The notes beneath the pieces were generated by a model. The model worked only from the letters and a program-made list of their open reading frames with translations. It was not told the origin of the DNA and did not search any database. The translations under genes and the position numbers were made by a program. Below, piece after piece: positions 1 through 13,160 of a DNA stretch of 64,000 bases (the stretch's first letter is position 1; each line of letters begins with the position of its first letter). The stretch is from Nymphalis io (lineage: Eukaryota; Arthropoda; Insecta; Lepidoptera; Nymphalidae): positions 6,138,001-6,202,000 of the forward strand of contig NC_065918.1 in NCBI RefSeq assembly GCF_905147045.1, in the 5' to 3' direction.

Positions 1-1350
1 AGTTTTACTGTAATTAGCTTTTATTATAAACAAAACAAAAAATCTATGTAATTTAAATAAAAACTAAATAACTGGTTGTAAGTGTAACTAACCACAAAAA
101 ACCTTCCAATACCTACCTATTACTTTAAATACAGGTACAGTGCGTCTTTAACAAATCGCTAGCGCCTTGAATATCGCAAAACAGACACAATCATCAACGA
201 CGTCTGCCCTCGCTTGGTGCTATGCGCGGCGGGCGTTCACATTGTCACCGTCGTAACTTTTAAAATATTTGTCCAAATGACATAATTTAAAAGACAAAGT
301 TTAAGTATATAGAAGACATGACAATCTTAGTAAAGTATTTCTTTACACAAAGAAATGAACAAAATGACGAATGATAATATGATCTCGTGCTATTTAAAGA
401 CTGAATTCAGTTTAACTTATTGTATCAGTTCCGTTCGTTGGAAGTATTCTTCATAAAAAAAAAATTATACATGTTTTTATTCATAATTACGCTGGACCTG
501 TTAGATGGAGTTGTGCTGGCGTTTTTGATAAATGTTATACTTATACGAAAGCATTCGCAATACGGAGTTGCCACCTTCTTGCTGTAATTGCATTTTTTTT
601 ATATTCATTCATACGTCTGATCTTAGTCATATTATTAAAACATTTTAATTTTTACAATACGTAATTTATATGTTTAGTAATATTATTACAATAACAATTG
701 CAATATATATTTTTTTTAATTTTTAAATATAATACTTATCTGTTTACGATTTATTCTCCAATATTATTGACATTAAAAATTACTCATAAACTTTATTCAT
801 TTATATAATCATATCATGGATTAAAATGTATTCCTCAAAACTGATAAATGAGCAAACAACACTTAAAATCAGAAAGGACTTAATAAATCTTACTCTAAGA
901 CCCAATTAATGAGAATGCAATCACAAATACTTTTAATCTAATCACGGCATTGAAATAGCATTAATTGTATTATTAATTTATCATAGCTATCTGACCATTC
1001 TATCTAATGACTTACTTTGTACCGTTTATCGCGCCGTCAAAGACAATGAGCGTCTAAAGCATAAAGCCCGTTATTAGGGTTGTCACCTGGCCCTTAATTG
1101 TTATCGTATTTAAATCGGAACTCGAACCTGCAATATCCAGCAATACAATACTATAACAACAATACTTTTAATTAAAGATGAATGAATGAGAATGATAAAT
1201 TCTAATGCTAAAATAAATTAAATGAAGAATTTTTTTATATTAACACATAACAAAGATAATACACCATTATACAATTATTTTAATGAAATGTAACGTGACG
1301 TTAACCTTTAATAAGACATACGCTAATTAAATTATAAAGATCTTTTCTTA

Positions 1351-1578
1351 ATGGTAGAGCTTTCTGCAAGTCCATCTGATTAGGTACCACCACACCCATC
1401 ACATATTCTTCCACCAAACAGCAATACTGCAATACTTAGTATAAATGTTTTTCGGTTTGACAGATTTGAGTGTGCCATTCACAAGGGCAAATTCATCTTA
1501 TTTCCTATTGGCGATGGAAGGGAGCACCACTTACCAGCAGGTAGCCTATTTGCCAGTCTGCTTACCTGTTTTGTTTAG
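1351..1578 (+). repeat. Degenerate SINE-like element, family C
   Basis: This is a diverged copy of the family at 12307, 25044 and 40864. It keeps the head (ggtagagctttctgcaag), the 'aggtaccacc' block, 'aaacagcaatac', and a tail with 'accacttaccagcaggtag'. The many substitutions indicate an old insertion. No coding capacity is seen. Confidence 0.65.
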
Positions 1579-3151
1579 ATAAAAATATAGATTCGAGAAA
1601 CGATTCTAAACTGATTGATATGAATAGTTTCATTACGATTACAATAGTATACAGCTTCAGATTTTACATAATATGTTTGTTGTTGAGATGTAATTTATAT
1701 ATATATATATAAGCTTTATATTATGCAAAATTTGTATATCTCAAAATTTCTACAGACACAACGTCCAATATATGATATTGATAAATACCAGTATATATCA
1801 ATATTTATAATGATATAGTGGATAAAAAAATGTTAATTTTAGTCAGAAAAAATTTAAGCGTTATAAATAAAAATTATCGTTTGCTTTTTGTAATATAAGC
1901 CAATTCTTTCGGATATATGAAAAAAATATTTGAATATAAATGCCTGAACATAAAGTAGTTCGTGCGTGCAGTAAGACGTATTAACGCAGTACGGGTGGAT
2001 AAATCGTCTCGTGCGACCTGATTGTTGTTAAAAAAAAATTTATCTCATTATTTGCAAAAATGTCATGGCACTTTTAATTCAACTCGTGCGAAGTCGACAC
2101 GGCAGTTAATGGCGTTGAGTTTTTATTTACCTCAAATCTGTACTGATATTAAAAGGTAAAGGTGATCATTGTTTGAACGCCTTGTTCCAAGTTCTAACGG
2201 ATGATTTGAAAAATTTTTTTGCGTTAGATTTATTAAGAATTTTTTTAGACTATGAAACCACGTGGGCAACGAAAACAACTACGTTTTGAATTGTAATAAA
2301 TAAAGTAACAATACATTTCATATGCGAATATGAAAGTATGTTATAAAAATATCAATGAAATCCCTCGATTTCATCAAAATTAACATTTTGCTGACTAAAA
2401 TATTGAAATATTGTTACAGAACCTAAGAACGTTTCTAGTTTATAGATTTCTCTTCCCATTTCTATTGAGGAGATATGGAAGTTGAAAAGAATTGAAGAGT
2501 ACTCACCGGTGGCAGCCCTTCGCTCTGAGGTCACAACTCCAAGCTACTTAGTCCTACTCAAGTAGATTCAAATCAGAAATGCTGGCATCTACATAATGCC
2601 AACGTTATTGTTAAATTTTATGCATTTTTCATACTAAAGTTTTATTTTTGAATAATGTTGCCAGCAAAAACCTTAATTTAAAATAATTTAATTAATGAAA
2701 AATTTGATATTAATTATATTAACAGTATTTATTTTTTAATACGCATAAAAATAATATACATACATAATATACATACATTATTATTTCAGACCATATTTTA
2801 ATACAGCTTTTAGAAGCGCTTTAAATATTACTCACTGCGTATATTCTTTGCTGTAATACAAATACGAATGTATTCTGAAAATAATAAAAATAACGAAGAC
2901 AAGATTTTTTCCGAAAAAATTCACAATTTATTAAGTTTGTTATGAGAAACATAATGTACTGCGTTATGCGGCACGTTTTTATTATGATATACCAAACAAT
3001 TTTCACACTAAGTAATTATTGTTATGGTAAATGACACTTTGGTTCAAGATTTGGGAAAAAAATTAACTGTTTGCACAAATAGTATCTGTTTAGTCAACTA
3101 AAGGCCTTAAGCATAAATTATAACTTATTTACTATTTATTTACTATATATA

Positions 3152-3352
3152 TTGTGATTATAATTCATCTCGTGCTGAACGGTGAAGGAAAACATCGTGA
3201 GGAAACCTGCATGTGTCTAATTTCACTGAAATCCTACCACATGTGTTTTCGACCAACCCGCATTGGAGCAGCGTGGTGGAATAAACGCCAAACCTTCTCA
3301 AATTAAGGGAGAGGAGGCCTTAGCCCAGCAGTGGTACATTTACAGGCGGTTA
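3152..3352 (+). repeat. tRNA-derived SINE body, family B, head missing
   Basis: It matches the body of the fuller copy at 42829-43130: 'ataattcatctcgtgct', 'ggaaaacatcgtgaggaaac', 'cagcgtggtggaataa', 'aggccttagcccagcagtgg'. The tRNA-like head is absent, so this is a 5'-truncated copy. Confidence 0.75.
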
Positions 3353-4099
3353 TGGTACGGTTACGAGTACGGTTAAATTTTAAAAAGGTTTAGTTAAATC
3401 CTAGGATAAACTCGAAACAAAAATGCTTTACGTCTTAAACATACCTCTCACGGCCTTGAATTATGGAAGTATACGTAAAGCCTTCTCCCTATATGCAATA
3501 ACATTGCAGACGTGCTTTTTTACGAAATAATTTATTCGCTTAATTCCAAAATGTAAAACTCAAAGTATTATCAATATATCACGGCCTACTACTGTGTGTA
3601 CTATACTTTTAGTGTGATTACAGAACTGCGGTAAATAATAATTTAACAGAAGTCACGTAGTTTTCTGTGATTTAAAAATGTCCCAAGTATTATTTTAAAA
3701 TATAAGATACCTTCATAACAAATTTCATCACAATCTGCTTACCCGTATTAGCAAAATATTTTTACGAAATATTAAGTAGCTAATGTCACTCTATAAAAAA
3801 AATAATAGTAAATTAACATAATAAATACATTACGAATATAATTATTATCTTACGACTTAAATTAAAGAAAATGTAATTTATTAATATTCTACGCATTACA
3901 TAACTTAGCATAGAAGAAAATCAGCTAATTAAGTTACCCAAACCGGGTACGTTGTTAGCGTACATAATTATTAGAATTTGGCTAAAACATCGTGTCTTGC
4001 GTCTGCGTGTTATTTAAATAAATATAATTCATTGAATGTGCGAGAGCAATTAATCACACTATACTATGCTATTATTGTATGACTGATATACGGAGACTA

Positions 4100-4410
4100 C
4101 CTCTTTGGTCTAGTGGTTATAAGGCCGCAGACCCCGAGGTCCTGGGTGCTAACCCCAGGTCAGGCCGATAAAAAATTAATTTGGTCTGTCTGTCTCAGTT
4201 GTAGCCCGGAATCTGGAAGTGTGAATACTCCGCCTTCTCCTCCCGGATAATCTGTCCGAAATCAAAATTATCAAATTGCCGTCCCATCACATTATGAAAG
4301 TGAAGGAATAAAGAGTACACCTGTGTGCACTATAATACGTCCTGCTCAGTTTCCTAGTCTTATTTGTGGTTGACCGCCGTGGCCGAAATCGGTCAGGAGG
4401 ACATCGTCAT
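4100..4410 (+). repeat. tRNA-derived SINE, family A
   Basis: The head resembles a tRNA with A-box-like 'tttggtctagtggtt' and B-box-like 'ggtgctaaccccaggtc'. A body with 'gtagcccggaatctggaag' and 'gaataaagagtac' follows, ending in 'ggccgaaatcggtcagg'. The same order recurs at 7297-7660 (+) and, on the minus strand, at 36988-37245 and 39845-40182. It is a retroposed pol III type element, not a functional tRNA. Confidence 0.75.
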
Positions 4411-5188
4411 ATATAGGAAGACATATTTACAGTTTCTCAGAATTAGAATAGGATTCGCGAGAAAAACTACTAATAAAATATTTACAGATGAAAATGAAAC
4501 TAATTAATTGATAAATTAACTAATTAATTAATTTAGTTTACTCTTATAATATTTCTTATGAATTTAATTATGATTGTTCAATTTTCTCGTTTAAATTAAA
4601 TTTAATGAAACAATATTAATTAATTGGATTTCAAGATTCCCGTCATCGTCGGAGGCAATGAGACGATGACGAGACGTATTAAATGAATCCGTGCGATATA
4701 TATATATATATTTTTTTTTAGTTTTGTTATCCTATTTTGGGGCTTAAGGGGTAATTTAAATTCAAATTTTACATTATTTCTGCGATAATACTCTGCGATA
4801 GTCTAGGAACGCTGCATAAACAGTTGCATTTTCAGTGAAATGTGAAGTAAAGTTTTTTCACACGATGCAGGTATAATGCTCTCCTTACGTTTGTTTCCCA
4901 AGACTGAAGAGCTGGAAAAAATGACACTTAAAACGGGTGGATTACGACTTTGCAAAACTTGCTCGTTTCTTACGCGTTACGTTTGTCTTACAAAAAAAAA
5001 AAACAAAAAAAATAATATTTATGTGAAAGTAAAAAATAATATATATAAAAATATTATTTACACTCGCGTGTGCTGTTTAACCCGTGTCTTACTTGCGTGT
5101 GCGTGGCACATGTACTATAAAACTTTGTTCGTAAATATTATTGTAATAAATTTTTTTATAGTATATATATAATTTTTTTTTATATAAT

Positions 5189-5330
5189 TTAAGCCTCAAT
5201 AGCGCAATGGTAGACGGGCCGCCTACCGATGTTAATGTCCTTACCTTAATAATATAACCTTAATCCGAGAGGGGTTACTGTCGTCCCGACTGATAATTGT
5301 ACGATTTATTAAAGGGGTAATAGGAATATT
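5189..5330 (+). repeat. tRNA-like SINE fragment, different head
   Basis: 'gcctcaatagcgcaatggta' resembles the 5' half of a tRNA with an A box. The expected B box is not preserved, and the trailing sequence ('aggggttactgtcgtcccgac') matches none of families A, B or C here. Probably a decayed SINE of another family; weak call. Confidence 0.35.
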
Positions 5331-6965
5331 AGTAAAAACAAGAAATAAAATATATTTATTTTAATAACGAAACTTTTGTTTTTATTTATTTGACTACTTG
5401 AATTATAGCTTATTTCAATAAGCGTCAATTTCGATGTTTCTAATTAACCAGACGACTTGTGAAGAGGGTATATTTTTTTATATTTTACAGCCTTTGCCTT
5501 AGACTGTTAGCCGAACATAGATTTTATTTTCTATGTCAGTAATAATTTTATTTTCATAGCATATTCATCACTTTGTAGGATGTACGTATTTTCATAGCAA
5601 AACCTTCAAAATGTAAAATACGTTACATGTTCGAAAACGAGATTTATTGCTCAACAAAAAATCTAGTGGGACAGAAAAACAGTAGCGAAACCGGGAATAT
5701 TTTTAAATTCAAACGAAGCCAGAGAAATTATAATCGAAACATATAACGCTCCCCTACCTTTCAATACAATACAAATCTTTGCCAGTGGCGAGGACCTTTT
5801 AAGGAATTAATTCCCGTGCAACAATGCTTAATAACACGGCTTCGTATTGATACATTAAAATTATCATTTTAATACATTATAGCTTAATATAACAAGGCGA
5901 TAATTATATGATTTATATTTCATAACGCTCATCCTTCATATGATTTTTGAATGTTTAAAAGTTATCTATATATCCTTGTATAAAACTTTATTGGAATTTT
6001 ATATTCTCAATTTTTTTTATAAAGTTTCCTTTAAAAATGTGCTACCAGTGTAAGCCATGAGCGACCATAAAAGTGGACAAACAAAATATTAATTAAAGTT
6101 TTGGAACTCATTACAAATTGGCGAGTTTCAGTTTCGAAATAAAATTAATTTGTAACGAAACACCACCTGCGTTCTTGAATTCATACATAGATTGTTAGTA
6201 ATCGTGAAATTAAACAATATCATAGTAATATAAAACGAAATATTTATCTTTTCTGTAAATGGGTATCTTATTAGTAAATATCAATTTCATTAACGACCTA
6301 ATGGCAGAAATCGTCACATATCGAAAACCTTTCCTCTCTTTCCATTTATTATCTGTCTCTTTCTATTATATACGGTTGATGTGTGAACAAAAGTAAAATT
6401 AGTTAAAAGTTTTATGTTCATGCAAAATTCAAAACATGAATAAAATTAATGCGAAAAAAATATATTCAATCTTTTAAAAAATACTTAAAATAAGAGAAAA
6501 GAACTATAAATCATCAAGAAAAGGTCATGGATAATAATGGATGTATAATGTTTTTAAAGTTTTATAAAATTCAATAATATCGTGATATATGTGGCGGCAA
6601 TAATGGGTACTACGTTGTAATGGCACGATCTTTCTTAATAACTATATACATCGTATGTTCGTAGATGGCGCTCCAAGCAATAAAAATATCGTTTTTTTTT
6701 ATTTAGCATTTTGGTACTTAGCAGAAATTTAAGCTATTTTATATAATAAAAACCTTTTACTTGTAAATTGAAAAGTTGTGAAATATAAGAAAATATTTTT
6801 TTTTCTTGTATAACTATCAAAATTCATTAATATAAAATAGATATGTTAAATTAATCTAAACTTCCAAGAGACTGAATAAATAAACAAGATACTAAAACAG
6901 TTTTCCTCTTTTTCTTAATATTATATTATAATATATAAGTAATATTAAAATTATTTCATAGAAAA

Positions 6966-7233
6966 AGCCTGCGAATGTCCCACTGCTGGGCTAAAGGCCT
7001 CCTCTCCCTTTTTTTAGGAGAAGGTTTGGAGCTTATTCCACCACGCTGCTCCAGTGCAGGTTGGTGGAATACACATGTGACAGAATTTCACTAAAATTAG
7101 ATACATGCAGGTAAAGCACGAGATGAATTATAATCACAAATAAAGCACATGAAAATTCAGTGGTGCTTGCCCGGGTTTGAACCCAAGATCATCGGTTAAG
7201 ATTCACGCGTTCTTACCACTGGGCCATCCCGGC
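6966..7233 (-). repeat. tRNA-derived SINE, family B, full length
   Basis: Reverse orientation. It runs from the tail ('cccactgctgggctaaagg') through 'ccaccacgctgctcc' to a tRNA-like head containing 'cccgggtttgaaccca' (B box on the minus strand) and 'ccactgggccatcccggc'. It corresponds along its length to the plus-strand copy at 42829. Confidence 0.8.
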
Positions 7234-7296
7234 TTTTTTATCACAAAATTATTTCATAGATTAATGCAAATATAAAAACTAAACCTAAATATCGTT

Positions 7297-7660
7297 GCCT
7301 CTTTTGTCTAGTAGCTAGTTGTAAGGCCGCAGACCTAGAGGTCCTGGGCTCAAATCCCAGGTCGGGCCAATAAAATGTTATTGAGCTTTTCTGTCAATAG
7401 CAGCCCGGAGTCTAGAAGTTGGAACTGGGTAAAGCTTTGGTTCTGCGCCTAAACTCTCTCCGGGCGTGTCGGATTGCCGCCATCGGATATGAGAGTTAGG
7501 GAATAAAGAGTGTCACACGCACGTTTTTTTTTTGTTTGCGTACACACTTGTGCACTTAAAATTTCCTATTTTACTTAATATTCCTATTAATATGTCCTTT
7601 TCAGTGGACTAATCTCTCTTGAGATTGGCTGAAATGGCCGAAATCAGCCTGGAGGACATT
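7297..7660 (+). repeat. tRNA-derived SINE, family A
   Basis: The tRNA-like head ('gtctagtagctagttgtaagg', 'gggctcaaatcccaggtcg') is followed by the family A body with 'agcagcccggagtctagaag', 'gaataaagagtgtca' and 'ggccgaaatcagcctgg'. One of the better preserved copies. It lies about 60 bp after an opposite-strand family B SINE, so two insertions sit side by side. Confidence 0.8.
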
Positions 7661-8820
7661 ATTATCTTAAATATAATCAATAAAAATCTACATTTTAAAA
7701 AACTTTTTGAGTTGAAAAAATATCGCTATGAATTTCGTTCCTGACGGCTCTCCCCGACCACTCAATTTTTATTTAGTTAGTTATTATTTAAATATAGCCG
7801 ACATCATGATAAAGTTTCATTTCGATGGGATATTTTAATACAGATCATCATGTCATGTGTTTAGTGCATTTTTATTTTAATTTTTGAATATATTTTTCTA
7901 TAATTTAGTAACACTATTAAAATAAAAAGTGAACAATATTTTAATTAAAATAACTTTTGTTAAAGCTTTTTGATTTAGTACAGTCTTACTGCTATGATAT
8001 CTTTTACTAACTTACTCTAAAAACATCAAGAATAAATGTCATGTTATGCTATAAAATATTATATTGTAGCTATATAACTACATATTGAATATATTATATG
8101 TTAAATGGATTTTATCTGAAAGCTGCGGATGCAAAAATAGGCAAGCAAATGATCGCGATTAAACATTTAATTATTATCAAATCAAATTCTACTACATATT
8201 CGTCGAACCCGTACGCAGCAGGCTAGTAAAATAAGCTCCAAACCTTCTCGCTATCAGGAGAGTACGCCTTTGCTAAGCATTTAAAATTTACGCGATTTTA
8301 TATATTATATAAACATATATACAAAAGTCGTTGAAGTATTTTCACTTAACAACCTTAAAAAAATAGATTATCTTGATTATAAGATACATATTCACATTAA
8401 TAGTATGCTAGGGTTGTGCAACGGTATTGCTTAGTAGGATGTATTGTTGCAGATTAATCTAATTCTTAGGAAGTGCTCTGGACCTCTTAAAGTATCAGAA
8501 TTGTTCTTTTACGCCTTATAATCATTCTACTATAATTGCGTCTTTTTTAATAGAAAGACAACTAAATTGGTCATACAAATTACATAATTACTATCAATAT
8601 TATTTGGTTGCTTTTTCGACTTCCTATCCTATGACATTCTAAAATAAGACTATCTTCTCTTAAGTATTTTGGCCTAGTTCATAACATTTTAAGATCACAA
8701 CCCTAACATAAGGGCCAATGCTTGGAGGGGTTTGTTTTAGTATAGTTGTCTCACTGGATAAGAGTTAAGTTGCCTTGTTTTTTTTTTCATGTTCCTCAGT
8801 TCCGAAGTCTCAATTACCTT

Positions 8821-8844
8821 GTGTTAGAAAGATTATTCTAACAC
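8821..8844. repeat. Short inverted repeat
   Basis: An 8-bp perfect stem, gtgttaga / tctaacac, with an 8-nt spacer. It could arise by chance in AT-rich DNA. Confidence 0.3.
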
Positions 8845-9130
8845 AATGTTAAATGTTAATCTATCTATACTAATAAATGACGAGACTTTTTTGTAATTGC
8901 AAACAGACAAAGCTGAACGAATACATATATATAAATAAAACTTATACCAGAAGATTCAGAGCGTTTTAGAAGCAATAGGAGAACCTGTGATTTGAAGCTT
9001 AAAATTTAAATTATTTACGTGACATGAAACTATGCATATAATGGACACTATTACAAAACAAAAAAATATTAAGAATGCTACTAAGTACTATTTTACTAGT
9101 AAAGTAGAATAGTAGAGTTTACTCTCCATT

Positions 9131-9258
9131 TACTCACTCTCACAATCCGATATCGGAGCGAGATAGGCGCAATAGCAACGACTTTATGTGCTTTACGAGG
9201 AGCAGAAGCTGTCAGTTTCTAATTTCAGGCTGCTTTCGATATTTTTTGTCAGACATAA
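9131..9258 (-). repeat. Family A SINE fragment
   Basis: It contains 'tttatgtgctttacgagg', 'ttctaatttcaggctgct' and a 'gtcagaca' end. In order and orientation these match the middle of the minus-strand copy at 39845-40182 ('tttacgtgctttccgagg', 'ccagactccaggctgct', 'ctgacag'). Head and tail are missing. Confidence 0.5.
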
Positions 9259-9767
9259 TCTATACTTTTATATTTGCCTGACTAGAATTACTGTATATAA
9301 ACACAAATGTAATGGAAGAAGATATAATTAAAAGTACGATCTTTTTAACTTTTAAATAACTCTCAGAATAAATATAACATAACACATTTAAAAAAAAGTA
9401 TTATGACAAAACTGGTTACCTATTTTAAATAAAGCTTTTATTACTGGGCTGTACTCATTATAAATGCGAGGTCACACGAAACGAAAAAAAACAGGTATGG
9501 CAGCATATCAAATAAAACTTGGCAATATGCCCATTTAAAAATATGTATATCTCATGCTTTATTTGTTTCAACCTCACCTATACCTTGCAATGTATTTCAT
9601 TACGTTTCAATATTTTTCTTTAGATGTATACATACATATATATATGTTTACTAATGTATTGTATTAAAAATGTACATGCAAACATATTCACAATCTCATT
9701 ATGGATTTAACTTAACAAATAATGAGAAAAATAAATTTGTTCTATGCCATTTGGATTATTATTTATT

Positions 9768-9990
9768 TAGGAAGGCGGTTAAGCAAACTGACCACGTGCT
9801 TGTAACTTGTCATCATCACCCACAATTGGTGGTATTGCAAAAAGTAAAATCTATGATGATGTCATCACCTTTCAAACACAGCAGTATAAAATATTGATGT
9901 TAAGTGGGAGAATAAAGTTTGATGAATGGCTGATATCCACCCAGACGGGTCAGCAAGAAGCCCAACCAACTGCGAAAACCACTTTTAAAT
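9768..9990 (-). repeat. Degenerate family C SINE-like element
   Basis: Reverse-strand remnant: 'aggaaggcggttaagcaaac', 'gaccacgtgcttgtaac', 'acagcagtataaaat' and 'gtgggagaataaag' correspond to the complement of the copies at 12307 and 25044. Two short open frames here are by-products of the repeat. Confidence 0.4.
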
Positions 9991-11530
9991 CAATGATCGT
10001 AATATAAATGCAATCTGCACTTCTGAACCATAAGGTGAGCGACATGAGCAAACATAATTCAATATGAAAATAATTTAAATAATTTACAAATTGCGAACAT
10101 GACTCGTTTCCACATTATAAATTTAGACGTCATCGCTTTGATTAGTATTCTGCCAAATTTAATTAAAATGTCGATACTCCGTAAACAGCGATTGCATTTT
10201 ATGAAATGGACGTCAAATTAATAACATACAAATTTAACGTTAGGGACCACAGTACTAAGTAATTGTTTTCATATATTTTGATGCAAATTAAATCAGTATG
10301 CGGCGTGTGAGGCGTGTAAAGGCCGTCGAAAATTAATTGTAAAGTAGTGAATTCCACTATACAAGGGGCTTTATGATTTACGGTGCACTACCTAAAACAC
10401 AATTTTGAATATAAATTAATTTCATACACTATTTCTAAGCCAGGTGCGCTAACGTGATAACAAGATGATTAAAAGGGTATACGATAAAGGCTCAAAGCTT
10501 TGAGCTTCTTTAGAACAAAATAACTTTTTCTTCGAAGCACTTTGTAAAATAAAACAGTGTTTTATTTATTTTTTTAAATAATTTTGTTTTAATAATACTT
10601 GAATTTGATTATTATACTGCCTATCAACCCTGAAACAATAGTCAGTGGAAGTTCTAGTTTTAAACAAATATTAACATATACGCAATACCGCACTTTCGTT
10701 TTCAAATTAGAACAATTTTATTTAAAAAAATATGCAAAATAAACATCAATATATTGAGAAAAAAATATTTTATGATATAGTGTCATAATAGTGTCTGGGC
10801 CGATCAAAATTTTGCCTTTTGTGTTTCGTTTGCATCTATAATGCAACACTTATCATATACATATCAGTGTAGTGATATAAGTATTGTTTATAAACCTTCT
10901 CAAAACGGTAAGAAGAGAAGACTTTTGCTTTTTTTGTTACGTCAATTATATAAAGATGCAAAAAGTATTACGATTGACTCCATATTGTTTGCAAGATGAA
11001 TAGAGATTATTTAAAATCTAGTAGTTAAAAAAGGAATTCCCATAAATATTCTGAAAGTCCTATCCGTTTTACCGAATCTCCTGTAATATATGTAAAAATC
11101 AGCCATTTTACGAGGTAACTGTTTTAAAAAAGTGTCCTATTCACTTCGGGGAGAGTAATAAATTTATTCTAGTGACTTTCGACTTTCAAAAACGAGCAAT
11201 GACTACAGTAAAGGAGTTCGTAGCTCTATGATTCTGGGTACCAGGTGTTTGCGAGCCCATCCGCCATTTCTCAGAGTGAATCCACGTTGCGGCTCGTATT
11301 TTATAATGACACTGGGAGTTTGTACAAACTACGTATGTTAGCTGTCCGTTCAAGGATTTCGCTAAGGGTGGGTCGTCTTTCTTTTGTGTTTTTTTGAACA
11401 CGCAATCTAAATATTTATCACTCCTTTCTGTTTCTTGAAATGTTTCTTTGTTGCACGTAAGTTCAACGTTCTTTTAAATAGATATTTCAAAGAAAAATAA
11501 ATTAAGAACTGAAAATTATATAGTAAGTTA

Positions 11531-11745
11531 CAGTGGTTAGAACATGTGATCGAGGATTGCGGATTCAAAACCGAGTAAAGACCGCTGATTATGTACTTAT
11601 TTTTTGCGTATAATTCATCTCGTACTTTGCGACGAATGAAAATATTATGATGATAAATGCTAATAAAACTATGTCACATATGCACCGAGAAACATTGGAA
11701 CAGCGTGGTGAAATAAGCTACATACCTTTTTCCTTAATATTTACC
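11531..11745 (+). repeat. Degenerate family B SINE
   Basis: It keeps 'cagtggttagaac', 'ttcaaaacc', 'ataattcatctcgtactt', 'tgtcacatatgcacc' and 'ggaacagcgtggtgaaataagct' in the order of the full copy at 42829, with many changes. An old insertion. Confidence 0.5.
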
Positions 11746-12306
11746 GGCTGTATATAATGAACACTGCGAATGTAAGATGTTTCTTAAGGCAGTTATTCCT
11801 GAACCATATTACTATCAAATTATTATACTAATTATAAGCTCGTACTAATATCAATTTAACAATAATTACGTGTAATTTGACTTCTTTTGACATAACAGAA
11901 CCTTTGTCACGGAATTGATTTACGACGCTCCGTCCCTCGAGCTTGTTTTGAGAGGATGTCAGGTAATTACATGTATCGTGTTCGGCGTCCTCCATCTTGT
12001 ATACCACTGCTACTCGTGTTCCTCTGGTAAACTAATTCACCTATGCAGATAATGTACTTACATCGAACAGAGTGATGTATAATATACAGGAATTTTATGC
12101 AGTGTCATGCATTCTAAAAGCAACGATACTTAATATAGAGACTTCGAAATTTCAATCAATATCTTATGCAGTACATAAAATATTTTTTTTCATACTTAAT
12201 TAAATTTTATAACATTTGATATCTCGTCCATTTTTGCATTCAAAACGATATATTTTTTCCAAATTATTAAAGAATAGTCAAAAAATATATAGATATACAA
12301 ATAAAG

Positions 12307-12600
12307 TTACTGGTGGTAGAACTCTGTGCAAGCTCGTCCGGTTAGGTACCACCCACTCATCAGATATTCTACCGCAAAACAGCAATCCTTGGTATTGTTG
12401 TGTTCCGGTTTGAAGGATGAGTGAGCCAATGTAATTACAGGCACAAGGAACTTAACATCTTAGTTTCCAAGGTTGGTGGCACATTGGTGACGTAAGCGAT
12501 GGTTAACATTTCTTACAATGCCAATGTTTATGGGCGTTGGTGACCTCTTATCATCAGGTGGCCCATATGCTCGTCCGCCTTCCTATTCTATAAAAAAAAA
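12307..12600 (+). repeat. SINE-like element, family C, nearly complete
   Basis: The order is: head 'tggtggtagaactctgtgca', 'ggtaccacccactcatcaga', 'ccgcaaaacagcaatcc', 'ttgttgtgttccggtttgaa', 'gtaattacaggcacaagg', 'tatcatcaggtggcccata', 'cgtccgccttcctattcta', then an A-rich tail. Close relatives are at 25044 and 40864. The region before the tail shares 'tcatcaggtgg' with the LINE tails at 39137 and 53720. Confidence 0.8.
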
Positions 12601-12889
12601 GTATAAAACAAACAATAAAAGTATTTATCATGTCTAGGCTTAAAACTTCTTCAACGGTTTTATACTCTTTGAAAATTTCTAGTCGTAAGCATAATATTCC
12701 GATTCTCTATTATTTTTACAACTACGTGATCCGCTTGTAGCAATTATCTTCGGCTTTAAAGATTTAACAATCATTTATTTTATTCAATTACATTGTTATG
12801 TGGCAATATCAATATTTACGAAAAACTAGAAAACACTAATTACGAAACGTCTTAAGTCAACATAGTAAGTATAAAAAGGTCAAACCCCC

Positions 12890-13160
12890 AAAGTTAATTA
12901 ACGCAGTCCAGGTTACTTTCCTTCCCCTCGACCTTGAACTGTAGGCTTTATAACGGGAATACCTCGCTACAACAGTATGCGGCCAGTATAGCGTAACTAA
13001 GGTAATTAGTGTACCACTAGAGAGTTTGTTTAAGGTTTTTCCCGGCGATCTTAATTAATGCATTTTGCTGAAGAACACCTGGGACTCGGTGGTGCTTAAT
13101 TTTTAATTACGCTGTAGTGGAGTACGCGGTTTAAGCACCAGCATATGTGTACTCGACTTG
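12890..13160. promoter_or_regulatory. Less AT-rich non-coding block, possible regulatory DNA
   Basis: This block is distinctly less AT-rich than its surroundings and has no repeat match or open frame that I recognise. It includes several TAAT-containing sites. A conserved intronic enhancer is one explanation, but function is inferred from composition only. Confidence 0.2.

Noticed and set aside
4100..4180. A tRNA gene
   Set aside because: The head has A- and B-box-like sequence but does not form a proper cloverleaf, and the same head plus body recurs several times, so it is a SINE.
8175..8285. A further family B SINE
   Set aside because: Only 'aataagctccaaaccttctc' and a few short words match; too decayed to list as a feature.
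11899..11962. A 64-nt exon-like segment with AG acceptor and GTAATT donor, open frame TFVTELIYDAPSLELVLRG
   Set aside because: Protein-like at a glance, but it matches no part of Ddr that I can recognise and has no neighbouring exon in phase. Could be chance.
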